NCBI RefSeq assembly: GCF_003544935.1
Contig: NZ_CP032098.1
Span: 1,426,001 to 1,490,000 of the forward strand
Source of the DNA: Malaciobacter molluscorum LMG 25693
GTDB taxonomy: Bacteria; Campylobacterota; Campylobacteria; Campylobacterales; Arcobacteraceae
Direction: 5' to 3'
DNA: 64,000 nt
This document shows, piece after piece, positions 36,842 through 46,782 of the stretch. Numbering within the stretch: position 1 is the stretch's first letter; each line of letters begins with the position of its first letter. Both the position numbers and the translations under genes were made by a program. Under the pieces are notes generated by a model. It was given only the letters and a program-made list of their open reading frames with translations, ran no database searches and was not told where the DNA came from.

Positions 36842-37204
36842 TTATACATCAACAATAGATAAAATTAAATCAATAATCATATCATTTGCACCTAAATGCT
36901 CTAATAAAACAAAATCTACATTATTATATATATTCTTTAATTTATTTATTTCATTAGGAATATCTGTCTTTACATGTTTACCTTGAGCTAAAAAATAGGG
37001 TAATATTATTATTTTCTTAGAACCCTTTTTTATTTGAGTTTTTATACTTTCTTCTATTGTAGGTTCTGCAAGTTCTAAAAATGCATAAGAAATGCTCAAT
37101 TTATTATTTTTATTTTTGTTTTTTATTTTTTCAACTAATGAAATTATTTCTTTATTTGAAGATTCAACTCTACTTCCATGTGCTACTAATATTAATGAAT
37201 TCAT
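36842..37204 (-). CDS. Sirohydrochlorin cobaltochelatase/ferrochelatase, short CbiX type
   Basis: A 120-residue single-domain chelatase. It begins SLILVAHGSRVESSNKEI, where the His in AHGSR binds substrate metal, and has ILPYFLAQGKHVKTDIP with the second conserved His. Length matches the small CbiX/SirB type that works as a homodimer and inserts Co or Fe into sirohydrochlorin. Monocistronic between convergent and divergent neighbours. Confidence 0.85.
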   Translation of the reverse strand: MNSLILVAHGSRVESSNKEIISLVEKIKNKNKNNKLSISYAFLELAEPTIEESIKTQIKKGSKKIIILPYFLAQGKHVKTDIPNEINKLKNIYNNVDFVLLEHLGANDMIIDLILSIVDV

Positions 37205-37507
37205 CTAAAAACCTATTTTTTGTAAATTGTATTAAATAAATATTAATATTGGTAGATTATTTTTGTTATTTTATAAAATTTACAAATTTTTTTATTTATT
37301 AAATAATAAATTAATTTATTAATATTTCTCACTATTGCCAATAATAACTAATGAGATTATTTATATCTAAAAAAAATAATAAATTAATAGATAAAAAAAT
37401 AATATTTTTATAAATTTATTTAAGAAAATTTAAATATCTTCTAGATACAATTTTGCAATTTTTTGTAAATAAATAGTTAAACTATACTAAATATAAGGCT
37501 TATAAAA
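37205..37507. promoter_or_regulatory. AT-rich control region before the T6SS
   Basis: About 300 bases with no gene. It contains an 18-bp perfect palindrome TAATAAATTAATTTATTA (37304-37321) and a 15-base direct repeat AAATAATAAATTAAT (37301-37315 and 37374-37388). ATAGTT-A-AACTAT (37473-37485) partly overlaps the -10-like TATACT (37483-37488), which is 20 bases before the tssA start. These are candidate regulator sites for the T6SS; low sequence complexity makes chance repeats possible. Confidence 0.4.
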
Positions 37508-38956
37508 TTGTACAATTCTATTTTAAATCCAATTGATGATAAATCAATTGTTGGTGAAGATTTTAAATATAATGACTCATTTTTATTAATAGAACAAGAG
37601 ATAGATAAAACACATAGTGCTTATTTTGATGGAAATACAGATTGGGAATTAGTTTTAAATAACTCTTATGAATTATTAAATACAAAAAGCAAAGATTTAA
37701 AAATTGCCACATGGTGGATATATTCTATTTGGAAAAAAGACTCTTTTTTAGGATTAGAAAAAAATTTAACTATTTATATAAACTTTATAAGAAGTTTCAA
37801 TGACAACCTTTACCCAAAATCTTTAAAGGCAAAAATAAATACAATTACTTGGTTTGAAGAAACAATTACAAATGAACTAATAAATCAAAATTTTCAAGAT
37901 AGAGTAAATATAATAGATTTTTTGAACTCTTTTCAAGAACTTTGTACAGTTTATAATAACATTTTAAATAATGATGAAAAGTATTTTAAGAAAATTATAA
38001 AAATTCTATCAGATAAAATATCTATAGATGAACAAACTAGAGTTGAAACTCAAAAAAAAGAAGAATTATTAAAAGATGACAGTTTGGATATAATTTCAGA
38101 AGATACTGTATCTTCTTCTCTTTCTTTATTAAAAAAAACAGCAACTAGTTTATCTTCATTTTATAGACAAAGAGATTTCACAGATATAAAAGCAATTAAA
38201 ATAACTAGATTTTTATCTTGGTTTGAAGTTGATGAATTACCAATAAATGAAAATGGAATTACACCATTAAATCCTCCTTCTATTTTGGAACTTGACGAAT
38301 TGAAACAATTATATAATGAAAAGAAATATAAAGAAGCATTAATTTTATGTGAAGAGATTATTGAAATGTGTCCTTTTTGGTTAGATGGACATTATTATAG
38401 TTTTAAAATTCTTGAACTTATTGATAAAAGCTATATATCAAAAGAAGTTCAAAATCAATTTATTTCGTATATTAAAACAAATAAAGGATTATTAAATCTT
38501 TATTTTCAAGATAAAACTCCTTTTGCATCCGCAAAAACAAAATCATGGATTAAAAAAGAACTAGAAACAAATGATAATAAAAATGAAACAGATGAAAAAA
38601 ATGATGAAATAGACATAGATGAAATTACAAATTTAAAGGAGATAATGAAAAAGATCGAAGAAAAATACTCAAAAAGTACAAATGAAAAAGATAAATTTTT
38701 ATTAAGAATTAAACATTTGGAAATTGCAATTAATTTTAATAAAGATGATATATCTTTAGCACTATTTGATGAACTTGATAAAAATATTAAAAAATATAAT
38801 TTAGTTGAGTGGAATCCTCAAATAGTATCAAAAGTTTATTCTTTAGTTTTAAGCTCTTTTACAAGCATTCAAATAAAAAGAGAAAAATTAGAGAAGATGT
38901 ATTCAATTTTATGCAAAATTGATATAGATAAAGCTTTAGAAATTAATATAAACTAG
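37508..38956 (+). CDS. tssA: T6SS protein TssA
   Basis: Opening gene of the secretion cluster, 482 residues. It begins with the ImpA_N region (LNPIDDKSIVGEDFKYND, then TWWIYSIWKK), followed by a Glu/Lys-rich middle and a helical C-terminal part with WLDGHYYSFKILE. TssA guides assembly of baseplate and tail tube/sheath. The start is TTG 37508 with AAGG at 37495-37498. A long acidic spacer near residues 355-375 (NDNKNETDEKNDEIDIDE) is noteworthy. Confidence 0.9.
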   Translation: MYNSILNPIDDKSIVGEDFKYNDSFLLIEQEIDKTHSAYFDGNTDWELVLNNSYELLNTKSKDLKIATWWIYSIWKKDSFLGLEKNLTIYINFIRSFNDNLYPKSLKAKINTITWFEETITNELINQNFQDRVNIIDFLNSFQELCTVYNNILNNDEKYFKKIIKILSDKISIDEQTRVETQKKEELLKDDSLDIISEDTVSSSLSLLKKTATSLSSFYRQRDFTDIKAIKITRFLSWFEVDELPINENGITPLNPPSILELDELKQLYNEKKYKEALILCEEIIEMCPFWLDGHYYSFKILELIDKSYISKEVQNQFISYIKTNKGLLNLYFQDKTPFASAKTKSWIKKELETNDNKNETDEKNDEIDIDEITNLKEIMKKIEEKYSKSTNEKDKFLLRIKHLEIAINFNKDDISLALFDELDKNIKKYNLVEWNPQIVSKVYSLVLSSFTSIQIKREKLEKMYSILCKIDIDKALEININ

Positions 38957-38964
38957 GAGAAACA

Positions 38965-39453
38965 ATGAACAAACAATCAGAATCACCAAAAGAGAGAATT
39001 AATGTTACATATAAACCTGCAACAGGAGATATGACAGAGGAGATTGAAATACCTTATAAAGTTACTTTATTAGGTGAATATAATCCAAATGAAGAAAAAA
39101 AACCAATAGAAGAAAGAAAAGCCATAAAAATTGATAAAAACAATTTTAATGATGTTTTAAAAGCTCAAAATTTATCTGTATCATTTAATGTTGATAATAA
39201 ATTAGTTGAAGAAGAAGATTCTTCTTTAAATGTTGATTTAAAAATTAATAGTATTAAAGATTTTTCACCAGAAAAAATTGTTGAAAATATTCCTGAAATG
39301 AAAATTTTAATGCAATTAAGACAATCGCTTATGGCATTAAAAGGACCTTTAGGAAATGTTCCCGCTTTTAGAAAAGCAATTGAGGACGCAATTTCAAATA
39401 AAGAAGAAAGAGATAAATTAATGACTGAATTAAATTTAAGTGTTAAAGAATAA
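38965..39453 (+). CDS. tssB: T6SS contractile sheath small subunit TssB
   Basis: 162 residues. Contains the family start ERINVTYKPATGDMTEEIEI and KVTLLGEYN, ending with the conserved KGPLGNVPAFRKAIEDAI segment. With TssC it forms the contractile sheath. The usual tssB-tssC order is kept, 11 bases apart. Confidence 0.96.
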   Translation: MNKQSESPKERINVTYKPATGDMTEEIEIPYKVTLLGEYNPNEEKKPIEERKAIKIDKNNFNDVLKAQNLSVSFNVDNKLVEEEDSSLNVDLKINSIKDFSPEKIVENIPEMKILMQLRQSLMALKGPLGNVPAFRKAIEDAISNKEERDKLMTELNLSVKE

Positions 39454-39464
39454 AAGGAGTATAA

Positions 39465-40943
39465 ATGTCAACAGAAGAGATAGCAAATAACCAATTATCT
39501 GATATTGAACAATTAAGTTTACTTGATAATATAGTTGCACAAACAAGTTTAAAAAAAGAAGATGACAGTTACTCTGTTGTAAAAACAGGGGTTGGTGCAC
39601 TTGTAGAAGAGCTTATAAAATCAAATAATGAAGAAGAAAAAGTAAATAAAGCAATTATTGATAAAATGATTGCAGAAATTGATGAAAAGATATCAAAACA
39701 GATGGATGAAATATTACATCATGAACAATTCCAAGCATTAGAATCAAAATGGAGAGGTTTATATATGTTAGTTGAAAGAACTGACTTTAGACAAAATATT
39801 TTGATGGAATTTATTAATGTTTCAAAAGAAGATTTAATTGAAGATTTTGAAGACAGTTTAGATATTACAAAAAGTGGACTTTATAAACATGTTTATACTG
39901 CTGGTTATGGACAATTTGGGGGAGAACCTGTTGGCACAATAATTGCTGATTATGAATTATCTCCTTCAAATATGGATATAAAATTCTTAAATAAAGTTGC
40001 ATCAATTGCAGCGATGAGTCATGCTCCTTTCATTAGTGCAGCTGGCCCAAAGTTTTTTGGATTAGATAGTTTTGAAGGACTTCCTGATTTAAAAGATATA
40101 GAAGATGTTATGACATCACCTCAATTTGCTGCATGGAAGGGTTTTAGAAAAAATGAAGATTCAAGATATGTTGGTTTAACACTTCCTAGATTTCTTTTAA
40201 GACCACCTTATGATCCAGAAGATAATCCTATTTCTAATTTTGTATATAAAGAAGATGTATCAAAAAGTCATGAAAACTATTTATGGGGAAATACAGTTTA
40301 TGCATTTGCTAGTAAATTAACAGATAGTTTTGCTAATTATAGATGGTGTACAAATATTATTGGTCCAAAATCTGGAGGAGAAGTTCGAGATTTACCTGTA
40401 CATACTTTTGAAAGTATGGGTGATATTGAAATGAAAATCCCAACTGAAGTATTAGTTTCTGATAGAAGAGAATATGAATTATCAGAACAAGGATTTATTC
40501 CTTTGATTATGAGAAAAGGAAGTAACACTGCAGCATTTTTTGCAGCAAGTTCTGCTCAAGAACCAAAAATATTTGCAAATACTCCAGAAGGAAATGAAGC
40601 ACAATTAAATTATAAGTTAGGAACTCAATTACCTTACTTATTTGCAATTACAAGAATGTCTCATTATATAAAAGTTTTACAAAGAGAATATATTGGTGCA
40701 TGGAGAGAAAGATCAGATTTAGAAAGAGAACTAAATAAATGGGCAAAACAATATGTTGCTAATCAAGAAAATCCAAGCGCTGAAATAAGAAGTAAGAGAC
40801 CATTTAAAGATATTGCAATTGACGTAGAAGATATTCCTGATGATCCAGGTTGGTATAAAGTAAAAATCTCTTTAAGACCTCATTTTAAATATATGGGTGC
40901 TAACTTTGAGTTATCTTTAGTTGGTAAATTGGATAAAGAGTAA
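39465..40943 (+). CDS. tssC: T6SS contractile sheath large subunit TssC
   Basis: 492 residues, full length for the family. Typical blocks include SKWRGLYMLVERTDF, KFLNKVASIAAMSHAPFISA, FLLRPPYDPEDN, LWGNTVYAFASKLTDSFA and the C-terminal LRPHFKYMGANFELSLVGKL. Partner of TssB in the sheath that contracts to fire the Hcp tube. Confidence 0.97.
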   Translation: MSTEEIANNQLSDIEQLSLLDNIVAQTSLKKEDDSYSVVKTGVGALVEELIKSNNEEEKVNKAIIDKMIAEIDEKISKQMDEILHHEQFQALESKWRGLYMLVERTDFRQNILMEFINVSKEDLIEDFEDSLDITKSGLYKHVYTAGYGQFGGEPVGTIIADYELSPSNMDIKFLNKVASIAAMSHAPFISAAGPKFFGLDSFEGLPDLKDIEDVMTSPQFAAWKGFRKNEDSRYVGLTLPRFLLRPPYDPEDNPISNFVYKEDVSKSHENYLWGNTVYAFASKLTDSFANYRWCTNIIGPKSGGEVRDLPVHTFESMGDIEMKIPTEVLVSDRREYELSEQGFIPLIMRKGSNTAAFFAASSAQEPKIFANTPEGNEAQLNYKLGTQLPYLFAITRMSHYIKVLQREYIGAWRERSDLERELNKWAKQYVANQENPSAEIRSKRPFKDIAIDVEDIPDDPGWYKVKISLRPHFKYMGANFELSLVGKLDKE

Positions 40944-40945
40944 AA

Positions 40946-41362
40946 ATGTATAAGGGGAGTCTATTTGAAAGATTATCTTCTAGTTTTGATGATAATCTAT
41001 ATGATACAACAGAAGAAGCATTATATGCATCTATAGCAAATAATTTATCTAGAATATTCTCCTCAAATGCAGGTAGTGCAGAAATTGCAAAAGATTATGG
41101 AAAAATTGATCTTAATAATATAAATTTAAGTATGAAAGACTCAATTGAATTGATTGAAAAAAACTCTGAAGATACTATAAAAAAGTTTGAACCAAGATTG
41201 TATAAAACAAAAGTAGGAGTATCAAGAGAGAATTTATCTTTTAATGAAATGACAATTTTTATACAAGGTTATTTAGTAGTAAAAGGTAAGAGTAAAAAAG
41301 TTAGTTTTAAAGCTAATTTATTAAAGAATGGAAAGGTAAGAGTTTATAGAAATGACATTTAA
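40946..41362 (+). CDS. tssE: T6SS baseplate protein TssE (gp25-like)
   Basis: 138 residues with the gp25/lysozyme-like baseplate fold: SLFERLSS at the start, SIANNLSRIFSSNAGSAEIA and FEPRLYKTKV containing the conserved EPR motif. Begins 3 bases after tssC and overlaps tssF by 11 bases. Confidence 0.92.
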   Translation: MYKGSLFERLSSSFDDNLYDTTEEALYASIANNLSRIFSSNAGSAEIAKDYGKIDLNNINLSMKDSIELIEKNSEDTIKKFEPRLYKTKVGVSRENLSFNEMTIFIQGYLVVKGKSKKVSFKANLLKNGKVRVYRNDI

Positions 41363-43118
41363 TGACTATTATAAAAAAGAGCTTTCTTCTTTAAGATATG
41401 AAGGGGCAGAATTTTCTAAAAAAAATCCAGGGTTATCAAGTTATTTATCTAAAGAAGGACAAGATCCTGATGTAGAAAGATTATTAGAAGGATTTTCTTT
41501 TTTAACAGGTAGATTAAAACAACAACTAAATTATGAACTACCTGAAGTATCTCATACATTAGTACAACTTTTATGGCCAAATTATATTAGACCAATTCCT
41601 TCATATTCTATTATTAAATATGAAGCACTTAAAGATTCAACACAAAATATATCTATAGATAAAAATACAGAAGTATTAAGTAAAAGTATAAATAATACTC
41701 AATGTAAATTTAGAACATCTTATAACTTAACTGTTATGCCTTTTGACTTAGAAAAAGTAAATTACTTTACATATAGTAAAAAAAGTGAACTTGAATTAAC
41801 TTTCAAAATGACAGCATCTGGAACTCTTAGTGATATTACATTTGAAACACTAAGATTATATCTAGGAGGTTCTAAGTTTATTGCACAAGATTTATATCTA
41901 TTTTTAATTAATTATATTCAAAATATAGAAGTATCTATAAATTCAGAAGATAAACAATTAGTTTCTATACAATTACCAAAAGATTCAATCAAGCCTGTTG
42001 GATTTAATAATGAAGACTTATTACCTTATTCTTTAAATGTTTTTGATGGATATAAATTACTTCAAGAATATTTTTGTTTTAAAGATAAATTTCTTTTTGT
42101 AGATATAGAAAATCTTTCAAATATCAATTTTATTTCTAAACAAATTTTAGAAAAAAGTAGATCTTTTACTATAAAAATAAATCTTAATAAAAAAATAACT
42201 CAATCAGAAACTCCAACAATAGAGAACTTTCATTTATATACAACACCTATAATAAATATATTTGAAACAGACTCTGTACCAATTAGAAAAACAAGTTATG
42301 ATGAAGAATATTTAGTAGTTCCATCAAATCTCGATAAAAATCATTGTGAAGTTTTTTCTATAGAAAATGTAAGAGGATGGGTAGCAAAAAAAGGCATTTA
42401 TGAAGATTATTTACCTTTTGAATCATTTGAACATACTTTTTCAAATAGTGAATACTACTCTTCAAAAGTTAAACTTACAAGTGATGAATCTAGAACAAAT
42501 ACATATTTAAGATTTGCAAATTCTAATGGAATTGAAGAAGATTTAGAAAAAAGTAATGCAACTGTATCTGTAAAGATACTTTGCACAAATAAAAATCTAC
42601 CATCATCTTTACTTTTAGGTGATATTTGTATTGCAAATCCATTATCAAATAGTGCTACTTTAAAATTTGAAAATATTACAATTCCTACTCAAAGTTATCC
42701 ACCTCCTGTGTCAGGTGATTTTTTGTGGAGAGTAATATCAAATATGTCATTAAATTATCTTTCATTAGAAGATATTAAATCTTTAAGAACAATTGTAGAA
42801 ACGTATGACTTTTTTGGCTCATATGATATTAAACAAAGAGAAAAAACTTCTATGCAATTAAATGGTATAGAATCTGTCTCTTATGAAACTACGGAAATGA
42901 TTGATAGAGGTATGCCAATTAGAGGGAATCATATAAAATTAAAAATAAATCCATTTAACTTTTCTAGTATAGGAGAAGCCTATATTTTTTGTAGTGTTTT
43001 AAATGAATTCTTTTCATTATATAGTAATATAAATTCTTTTCACAAATTAACAGTTGATATGGATAATGAAGATTTATTTGAATGGCCAATAAAACTTGGT
43101 TCTCAAACTCTTTTATAG
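41352..43118 (+). CDS. tssF: T6SS baseplate protein TssF
   Basis: 588 residues. The start (FNDYYKKELSSLRYEGAEFS), DPDVERLLEGFSFLTGRLKQ and the C-terminal GMPIRGNHIKLKINPFNF with EAYIFCSVLNEFFSLYSNIN are TssF hallmarks. It forms the baseplate wedge with TssG, TssE and TssK. Confidence 0.94.
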   Translation: MTFNDYYKKELSSLRYEGAEFSKKNPGLSSYLSKEGQDPDVERLLEGFSFLTGRLKQQLNYELPEVSHTLVQLLWPNYIRPIPSYSIIKYEALKDSTQNISIDKNTEVLSKSINNTQCKFRTSYNLTVMPFDLEKVNYFTYSKKSELELTFKMTASGTLSDITFETLRLYLGGSKFIAQDLYLFLINYIQNIEVSINSEDKQLVSIQLPKDSIKPVGFNNEDLLPYSLNVFDGYKLLQEYFCFKDKFLFVDIENLSNINFISKQILEKSRSFTIKINLNKKITQSETPTIENFHLYTTPIINIFETDSVPIRKTSYDEEYLVVPSNLDKNHCEVFSIENVRGWVAKKGIYEDYLPFESFEHTFSNSEYYSSKVKLTSDESRTNTYLRFANSNGIEEDLEKSNATVSVKILCTNKNLPSSLLLGDICIANPLSNSATLKFENITIPTQSYPPPVSGDFLWRVISNMSLNYLSLEDIKSLRTIVETYDFFGSYDIKQREKTSMQLNGIESVSYETTEMIDRGMPIRGNHIKLKINPFNFSSIGEAYIFCSVLNEFFSLYSNINSFHKLTVDMDNEDLFEWPIKLGSQTLL

Positions 43119-43125
43119 GCCGAAT

Positions 43126-44115
43126 ATGAATATAAATAGTATAAACTCTTTATTAAATGAAAATATATCAAAATATACTTTACCTCAAATAATTAGAGTA
43201 ATTTGTGGATATTTAAAAGAACATTATATAAATAAAACAAGCTTAGAGGTATATGAATATATAAGATTTAAATCTAATCCTAGCTTATCTTTTCAAAAGT
43301 CAGAAATTGCAAAAGTTGAATTTGTAGAAGAAAAAAATTTAAAAGTTGAAGTTACATTAAACTTTTTAAGTATTTTTGGTAGTGCTTCACCTATGCCATC
43401 ACATTATAGTGAAATGGTTTTAGATAGTTTGGATAATGATAAAGTTTTATATGATTTTTTAAATTTATTTAATCATCATTTACAAAAATTTGTTTATCCC
43501 ATTTGGCAAAACTATAGATATTATATTCAATATCAAAATGATTTAAGTGATAGATTTTCTAAGTATGTTTTCTCTTTTCTTGGGTTATATTCAAACAGAA
43601 TAGAAAACAATAGTTCCTTGAACCTAAAAAAATTACTTCCTTATATTGGAATATTATGCATGAAACATAAATCATCAGGAACTTTAAAATCAATACTTAG
43701 ACATTATTTAGATCATAAGAATCTTGAAATTATTCAATGCGTAAAAGATAAATATGAAATTCCTTCTTGGCAACAGTCTAAATTAGGAGAAAATAATTGT
43801 GGTTTAAACTCCTCTTTTTTGATAGGAGAATTTGTTGAAAGTAGAAATGCAAAATTCCAAATTTTATTAAAAAATGTAAAAAACTATCAACTTGTTGAAT
43901 ATAGTATTTTAGGTAAAAAAATGAAAGAACTTAAAGAATTAATATCTTTTTCTTTAAATGAACCTTTAAAACATGAAATATGCTTTGAGATAAAAAAAGA
44001 AGAAAAAACATGTCTTAATTTAGAAAATAATAAAAATCAATTTTTAGGCATAAATACATGGATTGGTCAATCCTTCTATGATGAGAAAATTATTATTGCA
44101 CAAAAAGGAGAATAA
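43126..44115 (+). CDS. tssG: T6SS baseplate protein TssG
   Basis: About 329 residues. Family features: YEYIRFKSNPSLSF, LNFLSIFGSASPMPSHYSE, the GILCMKHKSSGTLKSILRHY region and NCGLNSSFLIGEF. I place the start at ATG 43126, 7 bases after the tssF stop and 6 bases after an AGG site; an in-frame TTG at 43096 inside tssF is less likely. Its stop overlaps the tssH start by one base (TAATG). Confidence 0.92.
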   Translation: MNINSINSLLNENISKYTLPQIIRVICGYLKEHYINKTSLEVYEYIRFKSNPSLSFQKSEIAKVEFVEEKNLKVEVTLNFLSIFGSASPMPSHYSEMVLDSLDNDKVLYDFLNLFNHHLQKFVYPIWQNYRYYIQYQNDLSDRFSKYVFSFLGLYSNRIENNSSLNLKKLLPYIGILCMKHKSSGTLKSILRHYLDHKNLEIIQCVKDKYEIPSWQQSKLGENNCGLNSSFLIGEFVESRNAKFQILLKNVKNYQLVEYSILGKKMKELKELISFSLNEPLKHEICFEIKKEEKTCLNLENNKNQFLGINTWIGQSFYDEKIIIAQKGE

Positions 44116-46655
44116 TGAAATTAGAATTAAAAAATCTAATAAATAGTTTAGATAACATTACAAAAAGATATATTGAAGAAGCTGCCCAAAGATGTATAAT
44201 AAGAGGTGGTAGTGAAATATTAATTGAAGATTTATTATATATTTTACTTGAAAATGAAAATAGCTTATTTTTTGCTATGACTAAACAATATAATATAAAT
44301 AACCAAGATTTATTAAATATATTACAAAAAGAGATAAAAATAACTCCTATTACAGAAACAAATAGTCCTATTTTCTCTACAACATTAGTAAATTGGTTAG
44401 AAGATGCTTATTCATACACAAGATTAATATTAAATCAATCTTTAATTACTGAAACTTCATTGATTTTGTCTATGTTTGAAAATAGTATAAAGTATAGTAA
44501 TACAAAATATTTTCAACAACTAAACGATATTAATAAAGAAGAACTAAAAGAACTTCTTTTTGGTTTAAATGAAAAAGTAATTTCTAAAAATGAAAAAAGC
44601 CCATTAAATAATAGAGAATTAGAACTTGATAAATATACTACAGATTTAACAAAATTAGCAAAAGATAATAAAATTGATCCTGTATTATGTAGAGATAATG
44701 AAATAAAACAAGCAATAGATATTTTGTTAAGAAGAAGAAAAAATAATCCTATTTTAGTGGGAGAAGCAGGAGTAGGTAAAACTGCTGTTGTGGAAGGTTT
44801 AGCTTTAAAGATTATAAATAATGAAGTACCAAATGAATTAAAAAATGCTCAGATTTTATCTTTAGATGTTGCTGCGCTACAAGCAGGAGCAAGTGTAAAA
44901 GGAGAGTTTGAAAGAAGATTACAAACAGTAATAAAACAAATACAAGAAATTAATAATTTTGTAATTTTATTTATTGATGAAGCACACACTCTTATTGGAG
45001 CAGGTGGGAAGGAAGGGGGTTCTGATGCAGCAAACTTACTAAAACCTGCATTAGCAAGAGGAGAACTTAAAACAATTGCAGCAACAACATGGTTAGAATA
45101 TAGAAAATATTTTGAAAAAGACCCAGCTTTATCAAGAAGATTTCAAAAAATTAATTTACTTGAACCTACAATTGATGAAGCAATTACTATTTTAAGAGGT
45201 CTTGCAAATAAATATGAAGAAGTACATAATGTTTATATAGAAGATGATGCGTTAAAAGCTGCAGCAGCATTTTCTGCAAAATATATAACAGGTCGTCAAT
45301 TACCTGATAAAGCAATTGATGTTCTAGATACAGCTTGTGCAAATGTAAAAATAAGTCAATCAAATATACCTTATGAATTACAAAAAATAAATACAAAGAT
45401 TATTGAAAAAAATAGAGAAATAGATTTTCTACAAAGAGATGACAATAATAATATAAAAGATAATAAACAAATAATTAAAGAGTTAAAAAAAGAATTAAAA
45501 GAGTTTGAAAAAGAGAAAAAAAGTATTGAAAATGAGTGGAATAAACAAAAAAACTTATTAAATCAAATAAAAGAGTGTGAAGACGAAAAGAAATTATGTA
45601 AACTAAAAAATAGTTTAAAAACTTTACAAAAAGATAATTTGTATATATTTAATACTGTTAATAAAGAACAAATAGCAAAAGTTATTTCATCATGGACAGG
45701 AATTCCTTTAGGAAATATGGTAGAAGAACAAATAAAATCTATTTACGAATTGGAAGATAATATTAAATCAAGAGTAATAGGTCAAGATCATGCAATTTCT
45801 TATTTAAATACATTCTTACAAATTAGTGCTTCTGGATTAAAAAAAGAAGAAGCTCCTAATGGTGTATTCTTATTAGTTGGTCCAAGTGGTGTTGGAAAAA
45901 CTGAAACAGCAAGAGCATTAGCAGAATTTTTGTATGGTGGCGAAAGATTTATTACAACAATAAATATGACAGAATTTCAAGAAAAACATACTGTATCTAG
46001 ATTAATTGGTTCACCTCCAGGTTATGTGGGATATGGTGATGGAGGTCAATTAACTGATCCTGTTAGAGTTAAACCTTATTCTGTAGTTTTACTAGATGAA
46101 ATTGAAAAGGCTCATCCTGATATTTTAAATCTTTTTTATCAAATTTTTGATAAAGGGGAAGTAAATGATGGAGAAGGAAGAGTTATTGATTTTAAAAATA
46201 CAACTATAATCATGACTTCAAATCTTGCAACTGATGAGATTACTCATTATTGTCAAAATAATAATAACATATCTTTAGAAGAATTAACAAAACATATTAC
46301 TCCAATTTTGCAAGATTATTTAAAACCTGCATTATTAGGAAGAATGAGCGTTGTTCCATATTTAAATCTAGATGAGGAATCTTTAAAAAAGATTACAAGA
46401 TTAAAATTTGATATTACAAAAAAACAATTACTAAAAAAAGATATTGTATTAAATATAAATGAACACATTATCCAATATATTGTCTCTTTATCAAATAGTC
46501 TTCATACTGGTGCTAGAAATATTGATTTGATAATTAATACAAATATAATGCCAAAATTATCAAAACACATTTTAGATGCAACATTAAATAAAAAAGATTT
46601 AAAAAGAATCAATATTGATATTGATTTAAAAACAAATGAAATAATTATTAAATAA
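44115..46655 (+). CDS. tssH: T6SS sheath-recycling AAA+ ATPase ClpV
   Basis: 846 residues, Hsp100 type. N-terminal Clp-N-like domain, AAA1 with Walker A GEAGVGKTA (about residues 216-224) and Walker B LFIDEAH, a middle coiled coil (Lys/Glu-rich, residues about 430-505), then AAA2 with Walker A GPSGVGKTE (about 589-597) and GSPPGYVGYGDGGQLTDPVR. It disassembles contracted TssB/C sheath. Distinguished from ClpB by the divergent N-domain and its place in the tss operon. Confidence 0.94.
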   Translation: MKLELKNLINSLDNITKRYIEEAAQRCIIRGGSEILIEDLLYILLENENSLFFAMTKQYNINNQDLLNILQKEIKITPITETNSPIFSTTLVNWLEDAYSYTRLILNQSLITETSLILSMFENSIKYSNTKYFQQLNDINKEELKELLFGLNEKVISKNEKSPLNNRELELDKYTTDLTKLAKDNKIDPVLCRDNEIKQAIDILLRRRKNNPILVGEAGVGKTAVVEGLALKIINNEVPNELKNAQILSLDVAALQAGASVKGEFERRLQTVIKQIQEINNFVILFIDEAHTLIGAGGKEGGSDAANLLKPALARGELKTIAATTWLEYRKYFEKDPALSRRFQKINLLEPTIDEAITILRGLANKYEEVHNVYIEDDALKAAAAFSAKYITGRQLPDKAIDVLDTACANVKISQSNIPYELQKINTKIIEKNREIDFLQRDDNNNIKDNKQIIKELKKELKEFEKEKKSIENEWNKQKNLLNQIKECEDEKKLCKLKNSLKTLQKDNLYIFNTVNKEQIAKVISSWTGIPLGNMVEEQIKSIYELEDNIKSRVIGQDHAISYLNTFLQISASGLKKEEAPNGVFLLVGPSGVGKTETARALAEFLYGGERFITTINMTEFQEKHTVSRLIGSPPGYVGYGDGGQLTDPVRVKPYSVVLLDEIEKAHPDILNLFYQIFDKGEVNDGEGRVIDFKNTTIIMTSNLATDEITHYCQNNNNISLEELTKHITPILQDYLKPALLGRMSVVPYLNLDEESLKKITRLKFDITKKQLLKKDIVLNINEHIIQYIVSLSNSLHTGARNIDLIINTNIMPKLSKHILDATLNKKDLKRINIDIDLKTNEIIIK

Positions 46656-46665
46656 GGATAATAAT

Positions 46666-46782
46666 ATGAAAAAGAGTTTATTAATTATATTTCTAATATT
46701 TTTATATACAGGTTGTGCAAGTTTTCATGAGACATATAAACCTTTATATCAAGTAAAACCTGAAGTAGAGGATTTGAAATGA
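46666..46782 (+). CDS. Small T6SS-cluster lipoprotein, 38 aa
   Basis: A 38-residue gene between tssH and the FHA gene. It starts at ATG 46666 with AAGGATAA upstream and ends in an ATGA overlap with the next start codon, showing translational coupling. The signal MKKSLLIIFLIFLYTGC gives a lipidated Cys17, leaving a 22-residue mature peptide (ASFHETYKPLYQVKPEVEDL plus Lys). I know no family for it. It differs from TssJ, which is encoded separately at 47976. Its place inside the operon suggests a part of the T6SS envelope complex or its regulation, by inference only. Confidence 0.75.
   Translation: MKKSLLIIFLIFLYTGCASFHETYKPLYQVKPEVEDLK

Noticed and set aside
37205-37507. CRISPR array or transposon end in the repeat-bearing gap
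   Set aside because: Only two copies of a low-complexity repeat, no regular spacers, no transposase.
43096-43125. Earlier TTG start for TssG inside tssF
   Set aside because: It would add ten residues with no ribosome site, whereas ATG 43126 has AGG six bases upstream and follows the tssF stop.
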